Assembly (NCBI GenBank): GCA_017455525.1
Contig: JAFTAP010000060.1
Location: 1-64,000, forward strand
DNA length: 64,000 bases
DNA from: Lachnospiraceae bacterium
Lineage (GTDB): Bacteria > Bacillota > Clostridia > Lachnospirales > Lachnospiraceae
Direction: 5' to 3'
Positions 8,920-16,517 of this stretch are shown here, piece by piece; position 1 is the stretch's first letter; every line of letters starts with the position of its first letter. A model generated the notes under the pieces. That model was not told where the DNA came from. It made no database searches and saw only the letters and a program-made list of their open reading frames with translations. The position numbers were made by a program, and so were the translations under genes.

Positions 8920-9371
8920 GCTATCATATTCCTCATGTCTATCTTTATTCTCCTATGAATCAACCAGTTATTCATCTCATACTGATTACTAAAGTTCTTC
9001 TTTTTTATAGCCGTTTCTTGAATTAATCTCGAAAGTTCGTTGCCGTCTCCATACGAAAAAATGTTAAGAAAACCTGCTTTTCTTAAATTGCAATCTATCT
9101 CTTCGAAATAACTCGGTCTTACGGCTACTATGACGCATATCGATTCAAGTATGTAAATACCTTTATATTGCGATATATCTTTGACTTGAAAGCTAAACAA
9201 GTCATCTTCATCTCCTCTGGCATTCGTGATTGCGCATCCGATTATCTTATCCGGAAATAAGTAGTCTATGTATAGAATTGCCTCTCTTGCATTTCCCGCC
9301 GCGCCATATATTAATATGTGGTCACATTCATTCAATTGTTTTATTGCTAAATCAGTCGTAGCCTGTTTCAT
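8916..9371 (-). CDS. Small Rossmann-like protein of unknown function
   Basis: 151 residues, not recognised as a named family. The start (ILIYGAAGNAREAILYID, about 18-35) is a nucleotide-binding-like beta-Gly-rich loop-alpha, followed by a putative second strand with IIGCAITN and a later FEEIDCNLRKAGF. This is similar to the N-terminal domain of PglD-type acyltransferases and to the N-terminal domain of the next gene upstream. It may bind a nucleotide, CoA or sugar nucleotide. It lies between the SIS gene and the Rossmann-radical SAM gene and is probably an accessory part of the same pathway. Confidence 0.5.
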   Translation of the reverse strand: MKQATTDLAIKQLNECDHILIYGAAGNAREAILYIDYLFPDKIIGCAITNARGDEDDLFSFQVKDISQYKGIYILESICVIVAVRPSYFEEIDCNLRKAGFLNIFSYGDGNELSRLIQETAIKKKNFSNQYEMNNWLIHRRIKIDMRNMIA

Positions 9372-9400
9372 ACCATTCTTTGCATTTGTATGATAAATTC

Positions 9401-10552
9401 TTATCCCTGGATTGCCGGTGGGACTTTATCATTATTATCCGGCGTAAATCCTCGGCATTTCCTGCAGAAGCTAGTATATCCCTTATCTGTGTATCCCAGC
9501 CTAAATTCAATTAGCTCTTTCTTCTTTTCTTTACTGAATCTTGTCAGGTCATAAGTCTCTTCCAAGTCCTGCTCACCGGCTATACCAGCGACCGTAGCAT
9601 ATGCCGCATAATTACAGTTATATAATTTCCCGCCCCGTAGCTCCTGCCATGACTGGCTGCATTCATCCCTATGGATTATCATCTGCTCTTCTGTCCATGA
9701 ACTGTAATCCGTCCTGTCCGGAGCGAGGTCTATCCAGCTTTCATATTTATTCACATAGTGCCTTATCCCATACTCGCTTAGTTTTTTCAGTAAAAGCTCG
9801 AACTTTGCTTTAGAATCAGGAACGGCTTCTCTATAGTCATCAACCGTTATCTCTATGTCACATCTTGAAAGCTTCTCCAGAGTTTCATCGTTAGGGACTA
9901 CCGTTCCGTTTGTAACCGTCCGAAGCGTGTCTATCCTTTCGCCATAATTCTCATGAAGATATAACAGTATGTCAGCTGTCCGTGGGTAGAGCATCGGCTC
10001 TCCTCCGCTTAGATGGAAGAGCATTATCCTGTCAACGCATGAAAAGAAAAGGTCAATATCATTTATCAGATCTTCATACATCCTCACGTATACTTGCTTC
10101 GCAAACGGATTGAAGTTAAGGCAGTTACGGCAGTTAAGGTTGCATACCGTGCTTGGGAGAAACGATATGCTTGAAAAATAGACCTTGTCATGTCTGTATG
10201 CAAAGTATACGGACAGAAACTCCTCTATAACGAAATAATCCTTACCGGCTGCATAACCTAACTCGGATAGCTGCTGTATCGGTCTAACCCTAGCTATCTG
10301 AGACATGGTGACTATTATGCCTATACTGTCATCATGCGGGATCTCATCAAGAGAGCTACACGCTATTCCTCCGACTCCCTGTTCCTGTTTCTCCTTATCA
10401 TTATCTATAAATCCAGCAATCTTTATCTCATCCTTGATGATATTCAAGAACTGCCTGCCATAGTCACCCGCGCCAAAGAGGTAGAAGCTCTTCTTCCGCT
10501 CTATTTCCTTATACGCATCGTCATATTCATGACCTTTATTTGACCACTTCAT
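9401..10552 (-). CDS. Rossmann-radical SAM fusion protein
   Basis: 383 residues. The first about 115 residues are a nucleotide-binding-like domain with YLFGAGDYGRQF (24-35) and IAGFIDND, similar in style to the separate small protein downstream. A radical SAM domain follows with CNLNCRNC (C137, C141, C144) and SGGEPMLYP. Further cysteines occur in CSQSW, LYNCNYA and CRKC, as in proteins with auxiliary clusters. The pairing of a sugar-nucleotide-like binding domain with a radical SAM domain suggests modification of an activated sugar; the actual reaction is unknown. It is the third radical SAM gene of this operon. Confidence 0.75.
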   Translation of the reverse strand: MKWSNKGHEYDDAYKEIERKKSFYLFGAGDYGRQFLNIIKDEIKIAGFIDNDKEKQEQGVGGIACSSLDEIPHDDSIGIIVTMSQIARVRPIQQLSELGYAAGKDYFVIEEFLSVYFAYRHDKVYFSSISFLPSTVCNLNCRNCLNFNPFAKQVYVRMYEDLINDIDLFFSCVDRIMLFHLSGGEPMLYPRTADILLYLHENYGERIDTLRTVTNGTVVPNDETLEKLSRCDIEITVDDYREAVPDSKAKFELLLKKLSEYGIRHYVNKYESWIDLAPDRTDYSSWTEEQMIIHRDECSQSWQELRGGKLYNCNYAAYATVAGIAGEQDLEETYDLTRFSKEKKKELIEFRLGYTDKGYTSFCRKCRGFTPDNNDKVPPAIQG

Positions 10553-10560
10553 AGCGTATT

Positions 10561-11508
10561 TTATATGGTTTCCAGCCTTTTATATCTTTCAATCCAGTCA
10601 GCGTGCCCTTGATTCAGTCGTATATATTCCGGCTCATATCTTTTCATGTGCTTCTGAAACTCTTTCTTAGTCACATCATCCTCCTGTCTTACTGCTTCCT
10701 CTACTATGTTGCTGCATCGGTAAGCCATGAAACGCACTATGTAGTCAATAATCTCTTTAGTTACTTTGTTCTGCTTCATCAGATCAACAGTCATCTCGTA
10801 TGCTTTCACCCAATCCCTGAGTTTCTTAAGTTCTGTTGTATGAGAACCGGATATTTCTTTTATACGGTAATGATAGAAAGGTATATCGACATATACTGCC
10901 TTACTGGCATTAATCGCTAATCTTGCAAGATATAATACATCGCCACCCAATTCAAGGCTTTCGTCAAAAAGAATAAATTCCCCATCTTTGTCATAAAACA
11001 TTTCCCGCTTGTAAAGCTTGTTCCACATATAGGCGAACGCCTGATAAGAATCTCGTTCATATATGTACCTTAGAAGCTCGTCTCTGCCGAATTCCTCTGA
11101 CATCACCGCTTTGTCATTTACTACTGCCTCAGACACATCGGCTTTCTCTTTGTACCAGCTTCCTGCCACTATGTCGGCTTCCGTTTCCTCCGCTTTATTT
11201 ATGAACGTCCCGTACATATCTGGCTCAATCCAGTCATCACAGTCGCAGAATGCTATGTAATTTCCTTTAGCAATCCTAAGCCCCGTGTTCCTTGCATGAC
11301 TCTCGCCATGATTCGTCTGATGTATAACTGTAAATCTATTATCTGATTTAGCCATTTCATCAGCAATTTCCCCGGCACTGTCAGTCGAACCATCATCTAT
11401 GCAAATAATCTGTAAATCACTATATGTCTGATTCTGAATACTTTTTAAGCACTGTATCAGGTATTCCGAATTGTTATAGACTGGCACAATTACTGATATC
11501 TTCTTCAT
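10561..11508 (-). CDS. Family 2 glycosyltransferase
   Basis: 315 residues with the GT-A fold start SVIVPVYNNSEYL, the nucleotide-binding IDDGSTD and the metal-binding DxD region FCDCDDW. Inverting GT2 enzymes of this type add a sugar to a growing surface glycan at the cytoplasmic face of the membrane. No membrane segments are visible. It follows the CDP-glycerol glycerophosphotransferase gene by a few bases. Donor and acceptor cannot be told from sequence. Confidence 0.9.
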   Translation of the reverse strand: MKKISVIVPVYNNSEYLIQCLKSIQNQTYSDLQIICIDDGSTDSAGEIADEMAKSDNRFTVIHQTNHGESHARNTGLRIAKGNYIAFCDCDDWIEPDMYGTFINKAEETEADIVAGSWYKEKADVSEAVVNDKAVMSEEFGRDELLRYIYERDSYQAFAYMWNKLYKREMFYDKDGEFILFDESLELGGDVLYLARLAINASKAVYVDIPFYHYRIKEISGSHTTELKKLRDWVKAYEMTVDLMKQNKVTKEIIDYIVRFMAYRCSNIVEEAVRQEDDVTKKEFQKHMKRYEPEYIRLNQGHADWIERYKRLETI

Positions 11509-11511
11509 TAT

Positions 11512-12828
11512 CTACGGACTATTCTCAATGATATCCGATATATGTTCTGCAAGCCTGCTACTGGCCTTACCATCGAACACAAGACCGATAGCTTCATGAA
11601 ATCGGTCTAGCTTCATGTCATACTCATCTTTATTAAACTTCAAGATATCTTCCTCGAGTTGGTCGTTGTTCCTTGCAACCGTGAATGGCAGCGTAAGCTC
11701 CATGTCCGGATGTGTATCTTTGTTGTTTGTAATTGCTTCCCTGTCGTCATTCGCAAGATTCCAATACAGATTCCCCCTTGCCTTGCCGTACTCCTCTATG
11801 TCATCAGCATATATAAACGATGGTATATGCGCATACCCTGCTTCAAATATTGCACTGGAATAGTCTGTTATATATGCGTCCACCCCTGCCAGAAGCTCAT
11901 AGAAATCATCATAACCGCTTTCATCAAATATCTTTCTTGATACAGCATCGTTCTCTTCATGATATCCTGTGAACAGATTAGCGAGCTGGGGATGAACCCT
12001 TATGCATATATGCCATTTCCCCGTAAACTTCTTTTCTAAATTATTTAATAGCCGTTTGAAATCTATTGACCAGATCTCAGAATATACAAACCTTTTACCA
12101 TTATCCGCCCCTTCCCTGAAGGTCGGAGCAAACATCACGATTTTTGCATTCTCCGCAAGTGCATGTCTTATTCTAAGCTTCTTCCTCTGCCCGCCTCTGT
12201 CACCATAAAGCACATCACATCTCGGCGCACCCGTTTTAAGCATCACGCCATCGTATAACATAGCCTTATCAAAACATTCTTCGCACCACTTAGAGTCTAT
12301 TACAAGCCCGTCTATCATGTCCGAGTCGCTTTTGTTCACGAGATATGCCATCTTCGATAAGCCGTCTCCCCTCAGAAGCCCGGTGCATTTTATTCCCAGT
12401 GTGAAGTGATTTACATTTAGATAATACTGATTCTTTCTTTTTTTCGTCCCATACGGCTTGCGATAGTTATCAATCCATATCTTCGACCTGCTGAGCCAAT
12501 ATGCCCTGCTCCATATCGTGTTAGGAACTTTTCTTATGTAATCGGGAAAGGATTTCCCCATGTCGTTCACGAACCATACGAAATCATAGTCAGGATTTCT
12601 TCTATGCAGCTCCTGTACGAGATACTTAGGATTGCAGCCGAATCCGCCTTTCCCCTCAAAAGTGCATACGGATATTAATTTTTCCTTTATTGAAAATATT
12701 CTGCAAATATAGAATAGTAACGATTGAAACCCTGCGCTTATTGTTCTCTTTTTTATATGTTTTTTTTCTGATTCACTCTGTATTTCAGGTGCTTTCCATC
12801 TATCATCTGCCATATTTATGAATTGCAA
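11512..12828 (-). CDS. CDP-glycerol glycerophosphotransferase family protein (TagB/TagF-like)
   Basis: 438 residues of the Glyphos_transf family that polymerises or primes poly(glycerol/ribitol phosphate) in teichoic-acid-like polymers. Recognisable parts are the N-terminal STFEGKG-like segment (VCTFEGKGGFG), FAPTFREG, and the C-terminal active-site motif ITDYSSAIFEA with FIYADD. TagF uses CDP-glycerol. A TagD-like cytidylyltransferase domain is encoded at the start of the same operon (fused to an oxidoreductase), which fits a phosphopolyol-containing polymer. The family also includes enzymes for ribitol phosphate and for single phosphopolyol substitutions. Confidence 0.85.
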   Translation of the reverse strand: MQFINMADDRWKAPEIQSESEKKHIKKRTISAGFQSLLFYICRIFSIKEKLISVCTFEGKGGFGCNPKYLVQELHRRNPDYDFVWFVNDMGKSFPDYIRKVPNTIWSRAYWLSRSKIWIDNYRKPYGTKKRKNQYYLNVNHFTLGIKCTGLLRGDGLSKMAYLVNKSDSDMIDGLVIDSKWCEECFDKAMLYDGVMLKTGAPRCDVLYGDRGGQRKKLRIRHALAENAKIVMFAPTFREGADNGKRFVYSEIWSIDFKRLLNNLEKKFTGKWHICIRVHPQLANLFTGYHEENDAVSRKIFDESGYDDFYELLAGVDAYITDYSSAIFEAGYAHIPSFIYADDIEEYGKARGNLYWNLANDDREAITNNKDTHPDMELTLPFTVARNNDQLEEDILKFNKDEYDMKLDRFHEAIGLVFDGKASSRLAEHISDIIENSP

Positions 12829-12852
12829 ATACCATATTCGTAGTAATAAATA

Positions 12853-13902
12853 TCAGGTATCGTCTTTACTCTTATAGATAACCCTGCCTGTATCTCCGTC
12901 AATAATTGATGCCTTTTCTTTAATAGTAACAGATTCAAATCCTGTCTTATGATATTCCACGCTTATGTCATCGCCTTCTCCAATTATGACTTTCACCGCA
13001 TCTGTTTCTGAATATTCAATGACAAGAATCTGTTTGTTATTATCTTGATCTAACTCAAACTTTCCTAGCCCATTTATCCTTTCAGAAACTTTTCTATGAC
13101 TAATAAGTTCTTCAGTCAGTTCAGTGATTTCTTTCCTGAATAACCCTTTTACACTTCCTAAACTATTCTCAACATCATATTCAAAAAGATTTCTCCTACC
13201 TTGCATATTTCCTTCCGCGATACGTATCTTCAAAGCATTTTCCGAAACACTCTTAAATGTCCCTTTGTTATAGGCAGAGTAACACAGAATTCTATACCTC
13301 GGCGATTTTCCCAGGATTGTTTTCACGACACACAGCTGCTTACTCAATGCTTTATTAGTGACATCCACCCGTATATTTTCTCCACCTTTTGCTTCAAACA
13401 GAGAAAAATCCACATTTGAACCGCTATACTTCATGCCAATAAAATCCGGTTCCGAATGGCTTCCTTTGTATTTTTTCCCATTGTGCTTCAGTACGCTTTT
13501 GGAATAGGAAATGAACTTTTTGAAATGACACAGATAATCGATTCCGTATAGCTTCCTGCTTATTAGCGTTCCGAAGAACATACCAATATAATAACTGACG
13601 AACACCTTCTCAGATGGGTCTAATTTACTTATGTTATCTACGTCCCAAACTACATAGCCTTTATCTTCTTTCAATGCAAAATTAATTACTGCACATTTAT
13701 ATACGAGTTCGTCAATCCTTTTAGATATATTGTGTGGTATGTACTCCGATGGAATGCATCCGCATGACAATATTGCGGCAAAAATCTCCCACGACTCTAT
13801 TGACAATACATCTCCATTTATACATTTCTGTGGATCCGGCAAAGACATCGCCTGGTCTTTCTCAATTAAAATTTTTAGTTTTCCATGCTCACTTAGAATC
13901 AT
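12853..13902 (-). CDS. Uncharacterised protein with a PD-(D/E)XK-like motif
   Basis: 349 residues, no named family recognised. Around residues 152-172 the sequence has P-D153, a 16-residue gap and E170-A-K172-G-G, the spacing and composition of the PD-(D/E)XK nuclease core used by restriction and repair enzymes. The C-terminal about 100 residues look like a separate beta-rich domain. The ribosome site is AAAGGTGAT upstream of ATG. The gene is AT-rich compared with its neighbours and sits in an island with toxin-antitoxin-like genes in the middle of the glycan operon, which suggests separate acquisition. A defence or nuclease role is inference from the motif only. Confidence 0.5.
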   Translation of the reverse strand: MILSEHGKLKILIEKDQAMSLPDPQKCINGDVLSIESWEIFAAILSCGCIPSEYIPHNISKRIDELVYKCAVINFALKEDKGYVVWDVDNISKLDPSEKVFVSYYIGMFFGTLISRKLYGIDYLCHFKKFISYSKSVLKHNGKKYKGSHSEPDFIGMKYSGSNVDFSLFEAKGGENIRVDVTNKALSKQLCVVKTILGKSPRYRILCYSAYNKGTFKSVSENALKIRIAEGNMQGRRNLFEYDVENSLGSVKGLFRKEITELTEELISHRKVSERINGLGKFELDQDNNKQILVIEYSETDAVKVIIGEGDDISVEYHKTGFESVTIKEKASIIDGDTGRVIYKSKDDT

Positions 13903-14005
13903 ATTTTAATCACCTTTAACACATCCCTTGCTACCTGATTTAATAGGTTCAAACAAAATCTCGTTATCCTTGGAGTGCCTGCAATAAAGTCTATTTTGCC
14001 AATTT

Positions 14006-14056
14006 AATACGCCTCAACGGTTGAGTGTATCTCATGCCGTCAGGGCGTATTTTTCT
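14006..14056 (+). terminator. Hairpin with T-run between PD-(D/E)XK gene and TA island
   Basis: AATACGCC (14006-14013) pairs perfectly with GGCGTATT (14044-14051), and the + strand continues as TTTTTCTT. An inner CTCAACGGTTGAG gives a second short stem. No + strand gene reads into it, so it may be an element boundary or act on antisense transcripts. On the minus strand there is no T-tract. The rest of the gap 13903-14277 holds only the antitoxin-like relic described separately. Confidence 0.4.
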
Positions 14057-14147
14057 TATCCCATTAATATTTAATTAATTCAGACTGCTGCCGCAGGATT
14101 TATTCCGTTAGCTATGAGGAGATTATGTATGAACTCTTGCAAGGATA

Positions 14148-14225
14148 TCATATCCTACATATGCTAGCCATTTCCTCTGCTCCTTCTAATAGCTTATCAT
14201 TGATTTGAATTTCTATTTCTTCCAT
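14148..14225 (-). pseudogene. Relic of a RelB/DinJ-like antitoxin N-terminus
   Basis: A 25-codon reading frame starting ATGGAAGAAATAG encodes MEEIEIQINDKLLEGAEEMA, which looks like the start of a ribbon-helix-helix RelB/DinJ antitoxin, then hits TGA. A few bases further, in another frame, LQEFIHNLLIANGINPAAAV continues for about 20 codons before TGA, as if it were the C-terminal half after a frameshift or small deletion. It follows the toxin-like gene by about 50 bases. I regard it as a decayed antitoxin gene; the family call is tentative. Confidence 0.35.
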
Positions 14226-14277
14226 CCTATTTTCCTATATAGTATTTCATATCAGTATCGACCTTATTTTCTCTATA

Positions 14278-14895
14278 CTACGGCAACCTATAGTTTTTCA
14301 TTGCATTTCTAGGCTCAAAATATCCTTTTATGCAATTAGGGTTGCACACACATATCTGTATATGCGTTTTACTATAAAAAGCTGAACCCGGATAAGGAGG
14401 AGTTCCCTCTGTAAACACTCCCCTTACTGAATCATATTTGGGACTGTTATGATTTATCTCTTCATATGATTTATCAAGATTTTCCTGTCCAAATTGAATC
14501 TGCTGTATTACGGCACAATCCAAATCACGAAGCAAGACATCCTTTGTTTTGTTTGATTTCCTGTTTACAGGAAGCTCGGCTCCGGTAAGTTCACACAGCA
14601 TTTTTAACATTTTATAGCCATTCTTCAGCTCCTGCTCGCTGGCACTATCCGTCAAATTAAGACAATACCCCAAATCAATAGTCGCCCCGATAACTGCCGC
14701 TTCGCTTCCATACCTCTTTTTAGCCCATTCCTGCGCCCTGACTAATTTATTTTCCCAAAAATAGATGCCATTTCCTAGCCAGTCATAAGAATTGGCACTG
14801 GCCTTTAACTCCTCATGAAGTGTAAGAACCTTTTCATGCGTTTTTTTAGTACAACCATGGAATCCTATCACAAGATTAGGCAACTTCTCATACAT
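14278..14895 (-). CDS. Candidate ADP-ribosyltransferase-like toxin
   Basis: 205 residues, not a named family to my knowledge. The N-terminus has FHGC (H13), then S-A-N-S-Y-D-W-L-G-N-G-I-Y-F-W-E at about 33-48 with Y45, followed by a helix (RAQEWAKKRYG). An HG motif and a G-x-Y motif this close together are characteristic of the H-Y-E (PARP/diphtheria-toxin-like) ADP-ribosyltransferase fold. The third catalytic position would be in the FTEG (E163) or THIQI (Q180) strand. A 53-codon gene lies 16 bases upstream behind its own promoter, the usual layout of a toxin-antitoxin pair. Catalysis and target are inference. Confidence 0.5.
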   Translation of the reverse strand: MYEKLPNLVIGFHGCTKKTHEKVLTLHEELKASANSYDWLGNGIYFWENKLVRAQEWAKKRYGSEAAVIGATIDLGYCLNLTDSASEQELKNGYKMLKMLCELTGAELPVNRKSNKTKDVLLRDLDCAVIQQIQFGQENLDKSYEEINHNSPKYDSVRGVFTEGTPPYPGSAFYSKTHIQICVCNPNCIKGYFEPRNAMKNYRLP

Positions 14896-14911
14896 ATATA
14901 TGCTCCAAAAA

Positions 14912-15073
14912 TCACTCCCAGGATACTATGGTGTTTTTTTTCTTACCCGATTTTGTCAGCACTCCTGTCTTTATCAATATTTTCCTTGCCCGTTCTTCTG
15001 CTTCTTTAGGATTATTTCTAGCAAATTCTTCAAATTTTTTTAGACCTGCATTGGCATTATTAGTTCTGCTCAT
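14912..15073 (-). CDS. Small basic protein, candidate cognate antitoxin
   Basis: 53 residues beginning MSRTNNANAGLKKFEEFA. I chose this start because GGGGGAT lies seven bases upstream; the longer frame beginning at 15139 has no ribosome site and spans the promoter. The protein is Lys/Glu-rich and predicted helical, ends in KNTIVSWE, and has no known domain I can name. It is the first gene of the pair with the ADP-ribosyltransferase-like gene and has a promoter of its own, so an antitoxin role is a reasonable inference. Confidence 0.55.
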   Translation of the reverse strand: MSRTNNANAGLKKFEEFARNNPKEAEERARKILIKTGVLTKSGKKKNTIVSWE

Positions 15074-15110
15074 TATATATCCCCCAAATTGCATACTTAA
15101 ATCCGTTGGG

Positions 15111-15139
15111 ATTGTAGCACATTCATGTTTACAATTCAA
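15111..15139 (-). promoter_or_regulatory. SigmaA-type promoter of the toxin-antitoxin-like pair
   Basis: On the minus strand TTGAAT (15134-15139) and TACAAT (15111-15116) are exactly 17 bases apart, about 40 bases before the start codon of the 53-codon gene. It would let the pair be expressed whatever the state of the surrounding glycan operon. Confidence 0.55.
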
Positions 15140-15154
15140 ATCTAATATATCATC

Positions 15155-15908
15155 CTATGATAATTGTATATGATCGTGCAAATACACTTCCGGCTCGTTG
15201 AGGAAGACGTCGGTTATGCCTTTGACTTCCAGAGCTTGTAAGTCGAGCCTGCCGCATGTGGGCTTCTCGGGATAGAGGTGTCCGGAGAGCCATACCCTTA
15301 CTGTGTAGCCTTCAAGCTCTTCTTTAGGAAGATCCATGCCCTGCCAGTATGGGTGAAGCGCATTGGCACCGCAGCCGCCCTTCAACTTATATAAGCAATC
15401 AGACACCCTGCTGTCGAGCATGCCTATCTCTACATCATGATCTATGCCCCTCATAGTCTCAAGAGACTTTGCCGAGAAGCTTGAATATACTACTTTATCC
15501 TGCAGTCCGTAGCTTTCGACCAGATCATGCACTTTGGCTTCCATGCCGGGGTACGGGTAGATGCTGTTCTTCAGCTCTATGTTTAGGCGGAAGCCTCTCT
15601 GCATCCTGTCCTTAAGCAGGTCCAAAACTTCTGTGAGCGTTGGTATATGCTCTGCCTCTGCCTTTCCTGTATGTATGTGGAATGTCCTTAGTTCATCTAG
15701 AGTATAGTCACGGACGAAACCATAGCCGTCCGTCGTGCGGTCTATATGCTCATCGTGGATCACGACTATCTCTCCGTCTTTAGTGAGCTGCACATCAAAC
15801 TCTTATACCCTCAAGCCCCTTATCGTGTAGCTCTGCCGCTTTGCTGAATGCGGTAAGTGTGTTCTCAGGGTATCTTTGGCTGCATCCCCTGTGCGCCCAT
15901 ATCTTCAT
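15155..15908 (-). pseudogene. Frameshifted glycerophosphodiester phosphodiesterase (duplicate copy)
   Basis: The reading frame from ATGAAGATATGGGCGCACAG at 15908 matches, codon for codon, the start of the intact paralogue at 48742-49473, but a single extra base at about 15803-15804 (GGTATAAGAG instead of GGAATAGAG) shifts it into TGA. The remaining 212 codons in the original frame are well preserved, including IHDEHIDRTTDG and IELKNS. A fragment starting at the internal MQLTKD would lack the HRG catalytic histidine segment at the N-terminus, so I call the gene broken. GDPD enzymes cleave glycerophosphodiesters to glycerol 3-phosphate. Confidence 0.8.
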
Positions 15909-15909
15909 G

Positions 15910-16517
15910 CTATGCCGCTCTCTGTGACAGGAACTTCTCCATTATCCCTGTCATCACTATTGATCTCTGTTTAGTATTCATTAAATTATTGTCTTCTCTC
16001 ACCATATCGAAGAAACAGCTTATCTCATACCTCAGCCCGTCTCCCTCGAAAGGCTCTTCGTAGGTGACGGTCTTTGATTCATCCTCATAATGCACTTCTA
16101 TATGTCTTGTCTTCCACCATGGGGCATCGACCTTTATATAGCCTTTTGTCCCGCCAATTAGCAATCTTCCCTCAGACTTCACGCCCAGTCCGCAGGTAAG
16201 ATCTGCTATCTTATCATCATAGCTTACATGAACTTTAGTGAAGATATCTATGCCTTTATCGTTATCTAGGCTCTCAAACGATATATCTTTATATTCTGTT
16301 CCTAACAGATCCAGCACAGGCAGCGCCACATAACTTCCCAGCTCGGTAAACTGCTTGGCTTCCATACTGCCCCTGTATCCCATATATCGTTTATGAACTG
16401 TTGTGCTCCTCCAGAGTGTGGGTTGTATACCGCAGAAATGCTTACATCAGGCACGGTATATGATTCAGGTACGAACCTTCTCGCTATCCTTCCGGTACCT
16501 ATGATCCCAAATCTCAA
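15910..16517 (-). pseudogene. Gfo/Idh/MocA oxidoreductase with internal deletion (duplicate copy)
   Basis: The first about 46 codons (MRFGIIGTGRIARRFVPE through INDIWD) match the N-terminus of the intact 324-residue paralogue at 49475-50449. The sequence then jumps, out of frame, to the part corresponding to about residue 173 onward (FTELGSY... to the MEKFLS end). About 125 codons containing the catalytic EKP segment (CEKPMT) are missing. The Rossmann start is therefore separated from the substrate domain and no functional enzyme can be made. Confidence 0.8.

Noticed and set aside
15155..15793. Functional shorter GDPD starting at an internal methionine
   Set aside because: Would lack the N-terminal HRG catalytic segment; the upstream frame matches the intact paralogue up to a one-base insertion.
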